From NCBI RefSeq assembly GCF_017315725.1, contig NZ_JAFLRG010000002.1:868001-932000 (forward strand): a stretch of DNA of 64,000 nt, given 5' to 3'. This DNA comes from Trinickia acidisoli. Its GTDB lineage: Bacteria; Pseudomonadota; Gammaproteobacteria; Burkholderiales; Burkholderiaceae. The notes below the pieces were generated by a model. It was given only the letters and a program-made list of their open reading frames with translations, did not search any database and was not told the DNA's origin. The position numbers and the translations under genes are program-made. Below are positions 17,426 through 25,269 of the stretch, in pieces; within the stretch, counting starts at the first letter, position 1; each line of letters begins with the position of its first letter.

Positions 17426-17716
17426 ATGACCCCAGGCAAACGCCGACTCTTCGTCTTATCGTCGATTCTTTTGATCGGCGCCGCGCCTTTCATTTCGGTT
17501 TCGATCGCCGAGGTCGTCGCCAGTGCGAACCAATGCCGGCTCGATGAGGCTGGCATCTATCCGTGCGTCGTTCACGGGCACGATTTCGGCAACCTGCTGT
17601 CGACGATGTTCGTGGCCGGCTGGGCCGGCTTGGTGACGATTCCGGCTGCGATCTGCGCGCTCATGCTGTGGGGTGCCGTCGCGTTGATTCGTTCGGGGCG
17701 GCGCCTTAAGTCATGA
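17426..17716 (+). CDS. Small two-helix membrane protein, unknown
   Basis: A 96-residue protein with hydrophobic segments at about residues 10-30 (LFVLSSILLIGAAPFISVSI) and 60-85 (FVAGWAGLVTIPAAICALML), joined by a polar loop holding two Cys (C37 and C47) that could form a periplasmic disulfide. It is not in a family I recognise. It lies 105 bp after the hydroxyacid dehydrogenase in the same direction and may be a separate unit. Confidence 0.55.
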   Translation: MTPGKRRLFVLSSILLIGAAPFISVSIAEVVASANQCRLDEAGIYPCVVHGHDFGNLLSTMFVAGWAGLVTIPAAICALMLWGAVALIRSGRRLKS

Positions 17717-17754
17717 CAAATGACGGCAAATAGCGACAGTTGTCTTACCCATCC

Positions 17755-18306
17755 TCAATCCTTCTCCGCCAAGAGCTTTTCGATCCACGCTTCGGTCTCC
17801 CGGTATTGCCCTTCGCCGACGTGCGTGTAGACGATGTGCCCTTTCTTATCGATCAGATAAAACGCCGGCCAATACTGATTGCCGTAGGCATTCCACGTCG
17901 CATAGTCGTTGTCCTGAGCCACCGGGTAGCGAATGCCGTAGCGTTGGATCGCATCCTTTAGATTCGCGGTACTGTGCTCGTCCGGCGTTTCCGGCGTATG
18001 AATGCCGATGACCGTCAAGCCCTTGTTTCGATACCGCTGATCCCATTCCTTCACGTAAGGTAGCGTATGGAAGCAGTTGATGCAGCCGTAGGTCCAAAAA
18101 TCGACGAGCACGACCTTGCCGCGCAAGCTTTGCATCGTCAGCGGGGGGCTGTTCAGCCAATGATCGATGCCCGTGAATTCCGGTGCCGTGCCTTGCATGG
18201 CGGCCGGAGCGCCGACGCCGTTCGCTTTGCTGACCACGGAAGCCGCGGCCGCGGCAACGAGGACCAAAACGGCGAAAACGCCTAGATGTCGAGTCGATTT
18301 ACGCAT
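17755..18306 (-). CDS. Thioredoxin-fold protein of the TlpA/AhpC-TSA type
   Basis: A 183-residue membrane-anchored or secreted thioredoxin-like protein. The start at ATG 18306 has a ribosome site (GAAGGAAC) and begins with a basic tip and a hydrophobic segment (residues 8-27), so the domain faces the periplasm. The redox motif is WTYGCINC, with C75 and C78; the cis-Pro region is YWPAFYLID. This WTYGCINCFHTLPYVKEW wording is typical of the domain that also occurs fused to DipZ/CcdA proteins. No electron-feeding partner is adjacent. It reads divergently from the next LysR gene. Confidence 0.88.
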   Translation of the reverse strand: MRKSTRHLGVFAVLVLVAAAAASVVSKANGVGAPAAMQGTAPEFTGIDHWLNSPPLTMQSLRGKVVLVDFWTYGCINCFHTLPYVKEWDQRYRNKGLTVIGIHTPETPDEHSTANLKDAIQRYGIRYPVAQDNDYATWNAYGNQYWPAFYLIDKKGHIVYTHVGEGQYRETEAWIEKLLAEKD

Positions 18307-18484
18307 GTCAGGTTCCTTCGAGGTTGGATTCGACCGCCGTGCGGTTACCTGACAATACGCACGCTTTCGGCGATCGGATGCATGCTCGCTCGGACGCGGC
18401 GTATGCTGACGCCTGCCGATTGAAAAGAAGCACACAGCCGCACAGCCACTCACGAAGTCATCGCCACGATCAACGATAAAAGCC

Positions 18485-19396
18485 ATGCAGCGTCAATTCG
18501 GAGACCTCCTTCTGGGCAGCATCGAGCTGTTCTGCCTCGCGGCCGAATCGGAAAGCTTCACGATCGCCGCAACGGCCGCCGGCGTCAATCCGGCGGCGGT
18601 CAGCCGCTCGGTCGCACGCTTGGAGGCGCGGCTCGGCGTGCGTCTATTCGTCAGAACGACACGGCAAATCAAGTTGACCGATGCGGGCCGGCGATACTTC
18701 GAGGAATGTAGACAAGCGCTATCGCAATTGGCCGAGGCGGAGCGCGAGGCGATGGGCCAGCAAACGACGCCAGCCGGCGTGCTGCGCATCAGCATGCCGA
18801 CGCCGTATGGGCACTATCGCATCCTGCCGTTGTTGGCGACATTTCGCGCGCGCTATCCGCAGGTGAAGATCGAAGCGCATCTGAGCAATCGCAACATCGA
18901 TTTCGCCGAGGAAGGTTTCGACCTCGCGATTCGCGGCCGCGCACCCAGAGACTCGAACCTGATCGCGAGAAAGTTGGAGGATGCCGAACTCGTCGTCGTC
19001 GCCGCACCCGACTACTTGCGGCGAGCCGGCAAGCTCGAAACGCTCGACGATCTCGCTCGCCACGACTGCATCCAGTTCGAGTTGCCGAGCAACGGCAGGC
19101 CCGTACCATGGATGTTCAAGCAGGGCAAAGAAATCGTCGAGATTGCGCCGAGCAGTGCCTACGCGACTTCAGGCGACGTGCTCGCCGGCGTGACGCTGGC
19201 CCGGCACGGCGCGGGGCTGTTTCAGACCTATCGCTTTCTCGTCGAGCAAGATCTCGCGAACGGCACGCTAAAGGAAATGCTGACTGTCCATGGCGGCTGC
19301 ACGCGACCGTTCGTACTGCTCTATCCGCACGGCCGCCATCTGTCGTCGCGCGTGCGCAGCTTCGTCGATTTCCTCGTCGAGCAAGTGCGCAAATAG
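18485..19396 (+). CDS. LysR-family regulator
   Basis: A 303-residue LysR regulator with the N-terminal helix-turn-helix (FTIAATAAGVNPAAVSRSVARLEARLGVRLF) and a substrate-binding domain starting at VLRISMPTPYGHYRILPLLATF. The wording matches the subgroup of AaeR/DmlR-like regulators. The stop is only 4 bp from the convergent tautomerase stop. It may control the tautomerase/SDR pair or the divergent thioredoxin-like gene; nothing in the sequence decides. Confidence 0.92.
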   Translation: MQRQFGDLLLGSIELFCLAAESESFTIAATAAGVNPAAVSRSVARLEARLGVRLFVRTTRQIKLTDAGRRYFEECRQALSQLAEAEREAMGQQTTPAGVLRISMPTPYGHYRILPLLATFRARYPQVKIEAHLSNRNIDFAEEGFDLAIRGRAPRDSNLIARKLEDAELVVVAAPDYLRRAGKLETLDDLARHDCIQFELPSNGRPVPWMFKQGKEIVEIAPSSAYATSGDVLAGVTLARHGAGLFQTYRFLVEQDLANGTLKEMLTVHGGCTRPFVLLYPHGRHLSSRVRSFVDFLVEQVRK

Positions 19397-19400
19397 CGCG

Positions 19401-19637
19401 TCACGTCTGTTCGGCCGAGCGTTGTTTGCGAAAGGCTTGCACCGGCAGTCCGCCCCAGCCCCAGTTTTCCAATTCGACCTCCTCGATCACGACGAACGTG
19501 GAGTCGAGCGGCTTGGCGAGGACGTCGCGCAGCACGTGGCTCACGCCCTCGATGAGGCGCGCCTTTTCTTCGGCCGTGATCGAATCCGCGCCTGGGCCAG
19601 TGCCTTCTCGCGTGACTTGAATAGTGACGATGGGCAT
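19401..19637 (-). CDS. 4-oxalocrotonate tautomerase-family protein
   Basis: A 78-residue tautomerase superfamily member. After removal of Met1 the catalytic Pro (MPIVTIQV) is N-terminal, and the helix TAEEKARLIEGVSHVLRDVLAK followed by TFVVIEEVELENWGWGG fits the 4-OT fold and its hexamer-forming strand. It follows an SDR gene by 12 bp and is likely co-transcribed. Substrate is unknown; many such stand-alone proteins are promiscuous. Confidence 0.88.
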   Translation of the reverse strand: MPIVTIQVTREGTGPGADSITAEEKARLIEGVSHVLRDVLAKPLDSTFVVIEEVELENWGWGGLPVQAFRKQRSAEQT

Positions 19638-19649
19638 GATGTTTTCCGT

Positions 19650-20357
19650 TCAATGACCGGCGCTTTGGCCGCCGTCGACGTGCAAGATTTCTCCCGTCAC
19701 GAACGGCGCCGAGTCGAGATAGAGAATGGCGCCGACGATGTCGCTCATCTCGCCCATGCGGCCGAGCGGATGGAACGCGGCGAGCGTCGAGTGCGTTTCA
19801 GGCGCATGCATTGGCGATTTGATGATGCCGGGCGCGACCGCGTTGACGCGAATGCCGGCCTTGGCATATTCGATCGCAAGCGATTTCGTCGCAGCGTTCA
19901 GGCCGCCCTTCGTTAACGAAGCGAGTACGGACGGCACCTTGCTGTTCGCTTGATCGACGAGGGTCGCCGTGATCGTCACGACGTGGCCGCTGCGTTGCTT
20001 TTCCATCTGCGCGATCGCCCGCTGCGTGATATGAAAAAAACCGTTGAGATTGACGCCGTTGAACGCGGCGTAATCTTCAGACGTGTATCGAGTGAAAGGC
20101 TTGGCGATGAAGATGCCGGCGTTGTTGACGAGCGTATCGATGCGGTCGAAGCGGCCGATGGCGGCTTCGACGATGCGCTTGGCTGTCTCGGGGTTGCCGA
20201 GGTCGCCGGCAACGGTGACGAGATTGGGGTCGTCCGACGACGCGATCGAGCGAGCATTGGCAACAACGCGATGACCATTGGCGAGGAAGGCCTTGACGGT
20301 TTCCGCGCCGATGCCTTGCGATGCGCCTGTAACGATAATGACTTTCGATGTGTTCAT
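19650..20357 (-). CDS. SDR-family oxidoreductase
   Basis: A 235-residue classical SDR. The start is set at ATG 20357 (MNTSKVIIVTGASQGIG), because the 36 residues available upstream have no family character. TGASQGIG, NNAG and the catalytic block (VVTITATLVDQ..., then SLTKGGLNAATKSLAIEYAKAG) are visible; the active-site Tyr of YxxxK is replaced by Leu-Thr in the stretch ASLTKGG, a change also seen in some atypical SDRs that may not reduce carbonyls in the standard way. It ends with GEILHVDGGQSAGH. It forms a two-gene unit with the tautomerase. Confidence 0.87.
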   Translation of the reverse strand: MNTSKVIIVTGASQGIGAETVKAFLANGHRVVANARSIASSDDPNLVTVAGDLGNPETAKRIVEAAIGRFDRIDTLVNNAGIFIAKPFTRYTSEDYAAFNGVNLNGFFHITQRAIAQMEKQRSGHVVTITATLVDQANSKVPSVLASLTKGGLNAATKSLAIEYAKAGIRVNAVAPGIIKSPMHAPETHSTLAAFHPLGRMGEMSDIVGAILYLDSAPFVTGEILHVDGGQSAGH

Positions 20358-20528
20358 GGTGGGTCTCGATGCAAAGGGATTCGGCTTGATGGCCGATCGA
20401 ATCGTCGATCCGATGGCGCAACTGTAGGCGCCTGGATTCGCGTGTCGAAGACCCACCATGGACAAATAGTCTTGCGTCTGAGGAACAAATCGATCGCTAT
20501 GCTGCGATGCACAGAACGATCACCGCTC

Positions 20529-22571
20529 CTAGCCTTCCTCGTGCCGTTTGTATTGCGCCGCGAGCTTGTCTTGCTGATTCGGCGGCACGGGATCGTAGTG
20601 GCTGAGTTCGATGCTGTAATTGCCGTCGCCGCCGGCCATCGCGTTCAGGCGCGACTGATATTCGGCCAGTTCCGATAGCGGCACCTTCGCCGCCACGGCC
20701 ACCATATGTCCGCCGAGCGTGCGCGAGCCTTGCACCTGCGCACGCCGCGAGGACAGATCGCCGATGATGTCGCCCATCGCCGCTTCGGGCGCCGTCACTT
20801 CGAAATCGACGATCGGCTCGAGCAAGATCGGTTGCGCCTTGAGTACCGCATCGATGAAAGCCTTGCGACCCGCAACGACGAACGCCACTTCTTTCGAATC
20901 GACGGGGTGGTGCTTGCCGTCATACACCGTCACGCGAACGTCCTGCATAGGGAAACTGGCGAGCGGCCCACTTTCGATTACCTGAAGAATGCCTTTTTCG
21001 ACGGCGGGCATGAATTGCCCCGGCACGGCGCCGCCCTTGACCGCATCGACGAATTCATAGCCCGCGCCGCGCGGCAACGGTTCGACGCGCAGCATGACTT
21101 CGCCGAATTGCCCCGCACCGCCCGTTTGCTTCTTGTGCCGATAATGCCCTTCGGCGGCCGTGCCGATGGTTTCGCGATACGCGATTTTCGGCGGACGCGT
21201 GACGACCGCGAGTTTGTACTGTTCGGTGAGCCGCTCGAGCATATGCCGAAGATGGAGTTCGCCGAGCCCGCGAACGACGGTTTCGTTGGTCCCTATCGGG
21301 TGTTCGATGCGCAAGCAAGGATCTTCGGCGGCCAGCTTTTGCAGGATCTCCCAGAGACGCTGCTCGTTGCCGCGCCGCTCGGGCTCGATCGCGAGCGCGT
21401 AAATCGGATTGGGGAATTCGAGCGGAGCCAGATGGATATTGCCGTCTTCGGGCGCATCATGCAGCACGGCATCGTAGCCGATCTCGTCGACTTTAGCCGT
21501 CGCACAGATATCGCCGGGGCCTGCCTTGGCGATGTCGACGTGGTCCTTTCCCTGCAGCAGCATCAAATGCGCCACGCGAAACGGTTGGCGCGCGCTGCCG
21601 ATATAGAGTTGGCCATCGCGCCGCACCGTGCCCTGGTGGATGCGAAACAGGGCCATCTTGCCGATGTAGGGGTCGACCACGATCTTGAACACGTGAGCGA
21701 GCACATGCTTGTCGGCCACGGGCTGCGCTTGCACCGTTTCCCGACGATCGTCGACGTCTCGATAGAAAAGCGGTGGGTTGCCTTCGAGTGGATTCGGCAG
21801 CAGGCGTGCGAATACGTCGAGGAGTTCTTGGATGCCCGCACCTGTCGCAGCCGACGTGAAGCAGATCGGAATCAAATGTCCTTCGCGCAGCGCTTGCTCG
21901 AACGGCGCATGCAGTTGCTCGGGTTGGATGGCCTCGCCTTGCTCCAGGTAAAGCTCCATCAAGCCGGGGTCGAGTTCGATGACTTGATCGACGAGCGCAT
22001 CGTGAGCTGACGCGACCGTCAGAAAATCGGCGTCGCCGGCCGGATTGAAGAAGCAGTCGACGACGCCGCGCGCTTGCTGCGCAGGCAGATTGATCGGCAA
22101 GCACGTCTTGCCGAACGTTTCCTGGATTTGCTCGACGAGGGAGGGCAAGTCGACCTTCTCGCCGTCGATGCCGTTAACGACGATGATCACGCAGAGCTTG
22201 CGTGCCTTGGCCCACGCCATCATCCGGCGCGTGGTCATTTCGATGCCGGTTCGGGCATTGACGACGACCGCGACCGTCTCGACGGCCGACAGGGCACTTA
22301 GCGAAAGACCCGAAAAATCGGGATATCCGGGCGTATCGACAAGATAGACGCGCGTGTCGCGGTAATCGAGGTGGGCGATGGCCGAAGTCAGCGAGTGGCG
22401 ATACTTGCGCTCGAGCGGATCGAAATCGCACACCGTCGTCCCGCGCTCGACGCTGCCGGCGGTATGGATAGCGCCGCTTCGGTACAGCAGTGCTTCGATC
22501 AGCGAGGTCTTGCCGCAACCGGCATGGCCGACCAACGCGATGGTACGAATGGCTTCGGGTTGGAAGTCCAT
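20529..22571 (-). CDS. Elongation factor G-like GTPase
   Basis: A 680-residue EF-G-family GTPase, a little shorter than canonical EF-G (about 700). The P-loop GHAGCGKT (15-22) and G3 DTPG (79-82) are intact, but the G4 motif is NGID (133-136) rather than NKxD, with the Lys replaced by Gly. Domains II to V follow, including GGAGQFGEVMLRVEPL and GDLSSRRAQVQGS. This matches the EF-G-like paralogues (EF-G-2 type) present beside the essential fusA in many bacteria; it lies away from ribosomal genes, and the function of such paralogues is unsettled. Upstream is a long gene-poor spacer. Confidence 0.92.
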   Translation of the reverse strand: MDFQPEAIRTIALVGHAGCGKTSLIEALLYRSGAIHTAGSVERGTTVCDFDPLERKYRHSLTSAIAHLDYRDTRVYLVDTPGYPDFSGLSLSALSAVETVAVVVNARTGIEMTTRRMMAWAKARKLCVIIVVNGIDGEKVDLPSLVEQIQETFGKTCLPINLPAQQARGVVDCFFNPAGDADFLTVASAHDALVDQVIELDPGLMELYLEQGEAIQPEQLHAPFEQALREGHLIPICFTSAATGAGIQELLDVFARLLPNPLEGNPPLFYRDVDDRRETVQAQPVADKHVLAHVFKIVVDPYIGKMALFRIHQGTVRRDGQLYIGSARQPFRVAHLMLLQGKDHVDIAKAGPGDICATAKVDEIGYDAVLHDAPEDGNIHLAPLEFPNPIYALAIEPERRGNEQRLWEILQKLAAEDPCLRIEHPIGTNETVVRGLGELHLRHMLERLTEQYKLAVVTRPPKIAYRETIGTAAEGHYRHKKQTGGAGQFGEVMLRVEPLPRGAGYEFVDAVKGGAVPGQFMPAVEKGILQVIESGPLASFPMQDVRVTVYDGKHHPVDSKEVAFVVAGRKAFIDAVLKAQPILLEPIVDFEVTAPEAAMGDIIGDLSSRRAQVQGSRTLGGHMVAVAAKVPLSELAEYQSRLNAMAGGDGNYSIELSHYDPVPPNQQDKLAAQYKRHEEG

Positions 22572-23414
22572 GGCGGCCCTCGTCCAGCGATCGCAATTGG
22601 GCCATTATTCGCGAAAAAAGCGCGCGCCGCCACCCGGTGCGGCGCCGATCTGCGCGGTCGGGCACGACGCCGACCCGCATCCGCCATGCCATCTAAACGC
22701 TGAGATCGCTACGGTCGAGCCGCGGGTCATCGCATCATGCGCTGCAACATGGCGCTTCGGCAAAGAGCGAAAGGCAGATCAAAAATCACAAGAGAACTGA
22801 AACGGTGGTGCCCCTTTGCGTTAAATGAATCTTGATCGATGGGTCGATAAACCCAGTAAACCTCGCGCCTGCGATAAACCACAACAATTGTCAATGTTGC
22901 TTTTTGGGGCGATCAAAATAGCGCCGCAATGTGGCCCGCTTTCGTACTGCGCGACCCCAATTTCTCGCGATCGCCGCCTACGCCCGGGAGTTGGGCGACG
23001 TGAAAAGGTAGAACGATCTTTGCAAAGCAATGAATCATAAATATTCATTATGTTTCTTGACATGCAATGCGCTACTTACTAGATTTATTTTCGGTTTCAT
23101 ATTTCGATCGTTTGGTGGAGCCGGGGTGTGGCAGCTCCGCTGCGGCACGGGGCAATGAACGGAGTGCTGGGTACCGTCCCGGATAAAAGTACAAAGGGTT
23201 TGCCGCGCTCCGCGCCGTACGAAAAACTGAGATAACAGTAGCAAAAAAGCTATTTCAAGTTGCATTCCCATGTTTCGGTACTCGATGTCTAGTGGCGTAT
23301 GTCGCTGCATTCGATGCGATCGCGTGCCGGAATGGATCGACTGGTAGAGCAGCATTACGGCTGTGCGATTACCTTGTTCGACACGCTTATTCATCTAAAT
23401 ACCGGGGGCAAAAC
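22572..23414. other. 843-bp AT-richer spacer with no convincing gene
   Basis: The spacer between the EF-G-like gene and the orphan gene is clearly less GC-rich than its surroundings from about 22800 to 23400. Short open frames on both strands (60-120 codons) have no family character and overlap one another. No tRNA or riboswitch-like structure is evident. It may hold the orphan gene's control region or a small RNA. Confidence 0.5.
23057..23085 (+). promoter_or_regulatory. Candidate sigma-70 promoter
   Basis: TTGACA (23057-23062), a 17-bp spacer and TAGATT (23080-23085) make a good sigma-70 promoter reading rightward. The orphan gene starts 330 bp further on, implying a long leader if this is its promoter. 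The -35 is perfect and the -10 matches four of six. Confidence 0.45.
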
Positions 23415-24089
23415 ATGGACGATGTCGTGCGTTACGGAGATCAGGTCGTGTTCGAGAACTGCGAGAGCTGCGAGGGCGGCGAGCATTTGTTCCTCGGAAT
23501 CGTGCAGCGCAAGGCTGGCCGGCGCCATCCGCTGCAACTGTCGACCGAAGTCGCCGAACCCGACAAGTACCCGGAGCGAGATTACCAATGGCGCGTGCTG
23601 CCCGTGGTCGGCGCGAAACGGAAGTGGGGCGATCCCGTCGCTTTCGCCGATCGCATCCGGCTGCAAATGGTCGACGACAAGGGCCAGTCTCGAATGCTGG
23701 CGGTCAGTCACTTGGACGACCGGTCGATCATGGCCGAGAGACGGCCGGCGCGGGTCGAATCGTGTACTTGGTGGCTCTCGTACACGAGGGAGTTGACGGT
23801 GGCCCGAGACGGGCGCGTGGCGCCGGCGGGCGAATTTTCCGAGTACCTCGAGTACGGCGACCTCAATTACGTTGCTCTCGTCAACCGGACCGGCTATCTC
23901 GGCGCGATGGACGACCCGTATCGAATCCTGCGCAAGCGCACCCTATTGCTCGACGATCTTCCAGAGAGGGGGAAGGCGGCCTGGTGGCGCGTGTATCGGT
24001 CGACGTCCGAGGTCGTTCCCGTTATGCGACACGTGCCGCGTGCGGTCATGGCGCAAGAAGTGCCGATGCGTTCGCTTTCGGTAGCCTAG
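23415..24089 (+). CDS. Orphan protein with threefold internal repeat, possible beta-trefoil
   Basis: A 224-residue protein with no recognised family. ATG 23415 (MDDVVRYGDQ) is preferred over upstream starts because the earlier codons are uncharacteristic. Three units can be aligned by eye: [YW]GD at residues 7, 71 and 147, each followed 45-55 residues later by an aromatic block (YQWRVLP at 58, CTWWLSY at 117, AAWWRVYR at 189). Such a threefold pattern in a beta-rich chain suggests a trefoil-like fold (as in ricin-B, MIR or fascin domains), often a binding module. No signal peptide is seen. It stands alone, next to an AT-rich spacer, which hints at horizontal acquisition. Confidence 0.65.
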   Translation: MDDVVRYGDQVVFENCESCEGGEHLFLGIVQRKAGRRHPLQLSTEVAEPDKYPERDYQWRVLPVVGAKRKWGDPVAFADRIRLQMVDDKGQSRMLAVSHLDDRSIMAERRPARVESCTWWLSYTRELTVARDGRVAPAGEFSEYLEYGDLNYVALVNRTGYLGAMDDPYRILRKRTLLLDDLPERGKAAWWRVYRSTSEVVPVMRHVPRAVMAQEVPMRSLSVA

Positions 24090-24165
24090 CTGAACGAACC
24101 GGTCTACCACTGCCGGTGACCGCATCTCGAGCGATGGGCATATCGAAAGCCACGGTGGAACACGA

Positions 24166-25230
24166 TCAGCGGTGGTATGCGACAACCTCGCCGTCGACGG
24201 ACAACCGCACCCGCGTGCCGACAGCAGGCGCGCGATAACCAGGTACGCGCGCGTAAACGGCGATGCCGCCCGCCGCTGATGGATGTTCGAGCCGCAGGCT
24301 TAGGCGCGCATCGTGTCCGTAAAACGTCACCGCTTCGACGCGAGCATCACACTGTCCTTCGGTCGTGCGATCGGCGGCATCGTGCACTGCTACATGGATT
24401 TGTTCCGGTCGGATCATGACGTCGACGAGGCCATCGACATGGGGCGCCGACAGCTTCAGCACCCCGAGATCGCATACGACGCTACCTTGCTCGACGGTGC
24501 CCGGCAAAACCAGCGCTTCGCCGACGAACGACGCGACCTCGCGCGAGACGGGGCGTCGGTACAGGACGTCGGGCGACGCCGTTTGAATCAAGCGCCCATC
24601 CCAGAGCACGGCAACCTCGTGCCCCATCGACAGCGCTTCCGATTGATCGTGCGTCACGAGCACGGCCGTGGCGTTCGCATGCACGAGCGCGTCCGCAACG
24701 GCTTGGCGCGTTTCCGCGCGCAGCGAGGCATCGAGCGATGAGAACGGTTCATCGAGCATGACGAGCGATGGCGACGGGGCCAGCGCACGCGCGAGCGCAA
24801 CGCGCTGCTGCTGCCCGCCGGACAACTCGTGCGGTGGCCGATTGCCGCAAGACAAGGGCAGGCCGACGAGTTCGAGCAGTTCGTCGACACGGTGACGGGC
24901 GTGGCGCTGCGGACGCGAAAGGCCGAACACGATGTTGTCGGCAACCGACAGATGCGGAAACAGCGAGCCTTCTTGCGACACGTAGCCGATGCGGCGTGCT
25001 TCTGCACGGACATGCACGCCCTCGCCGTCGACTTGGCGTCCGCCGATGGCGATCGTCCCTTGGGTCGCTCGCTCGAAACCGCACACGGTACGCAGCAACG
25101 TCGTCTTGCCGCTGCCGGATGGGCCGAGCAATGCGAGCAAGCCGCCGTTCTTGACCGAAAGATCGACGCCGCGCAAGACGGCGCGCTCGCCGAAGGCCTT
25201 GTGCAGGCCGCGTATGGTTAGGTCGCTCAT
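24166..25230 (-). CDS. fbpC: Ferric iron ABC transporter, ATP-binding protein
   Basis: A 354-residue ABC ATPase. Walker A GPSGSGKTT, signature LSGGQQQR and Walker B LVMLDEP are intact, followed by the switch His (VTHDQSEALSMG). Residues from about 245 form the TOBE-type regulatory domain usual for FbpC/PotA-class importers. It is last in the fbpA-fbpB-fbpC order, 39 bp after the permease, and should energise ferric iron import through the inner membrane. Confidence 0.92.
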   Translation of the reverse strand: MSDLTIRGLHKAFGERAVLRGVDLSVKNGGLLALLGPSGSGKTTLLRTVCGFERATQGTIAIGGRQVDGEGVHVRAEARRIGYVSQEGSLFPHLSVADNIVFGLSRPQRHARHRVDELLELVGLPLSCGNRPPHELSGGQQQRVALARALAPSPSLVMLDEPFSSLDASLRAETRQAVADALVHANATAVLVTHDQSEALSMGHEVAVLWDGRLIQTASPDVLYRRPVSREVASFVGEALVLPGTVEQGSVVCDLGVLKLSAPHVDGLVDVMIRPEQIHVAVHDAADRTTEGQCDARVEAVTFYGHDARLSLRLEHPSAAGGIAVYARVPGYRAPAVGTRVRLSVDGEVVAYHR

Positions 25231-25269
25231 CGGGGTGTCATGGCCGGCGGCCGAATGAAGCGTGGCATG

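Noticed and set aside
20706..22010. 434-codon plus-strand frame opposite the EF-G-like gene
   Set aside because: Its product is an Arg/Asp/His-rich string without family motifs, the typical shadow of a GC-rich gene; the minus-strand frame has clear GTPase motifs.
22821..23394. Short frames of 71-119 codons in the AT-rich spacer
   Set aside because: They overlap on both strands, lack ribosome sites and have no family character.
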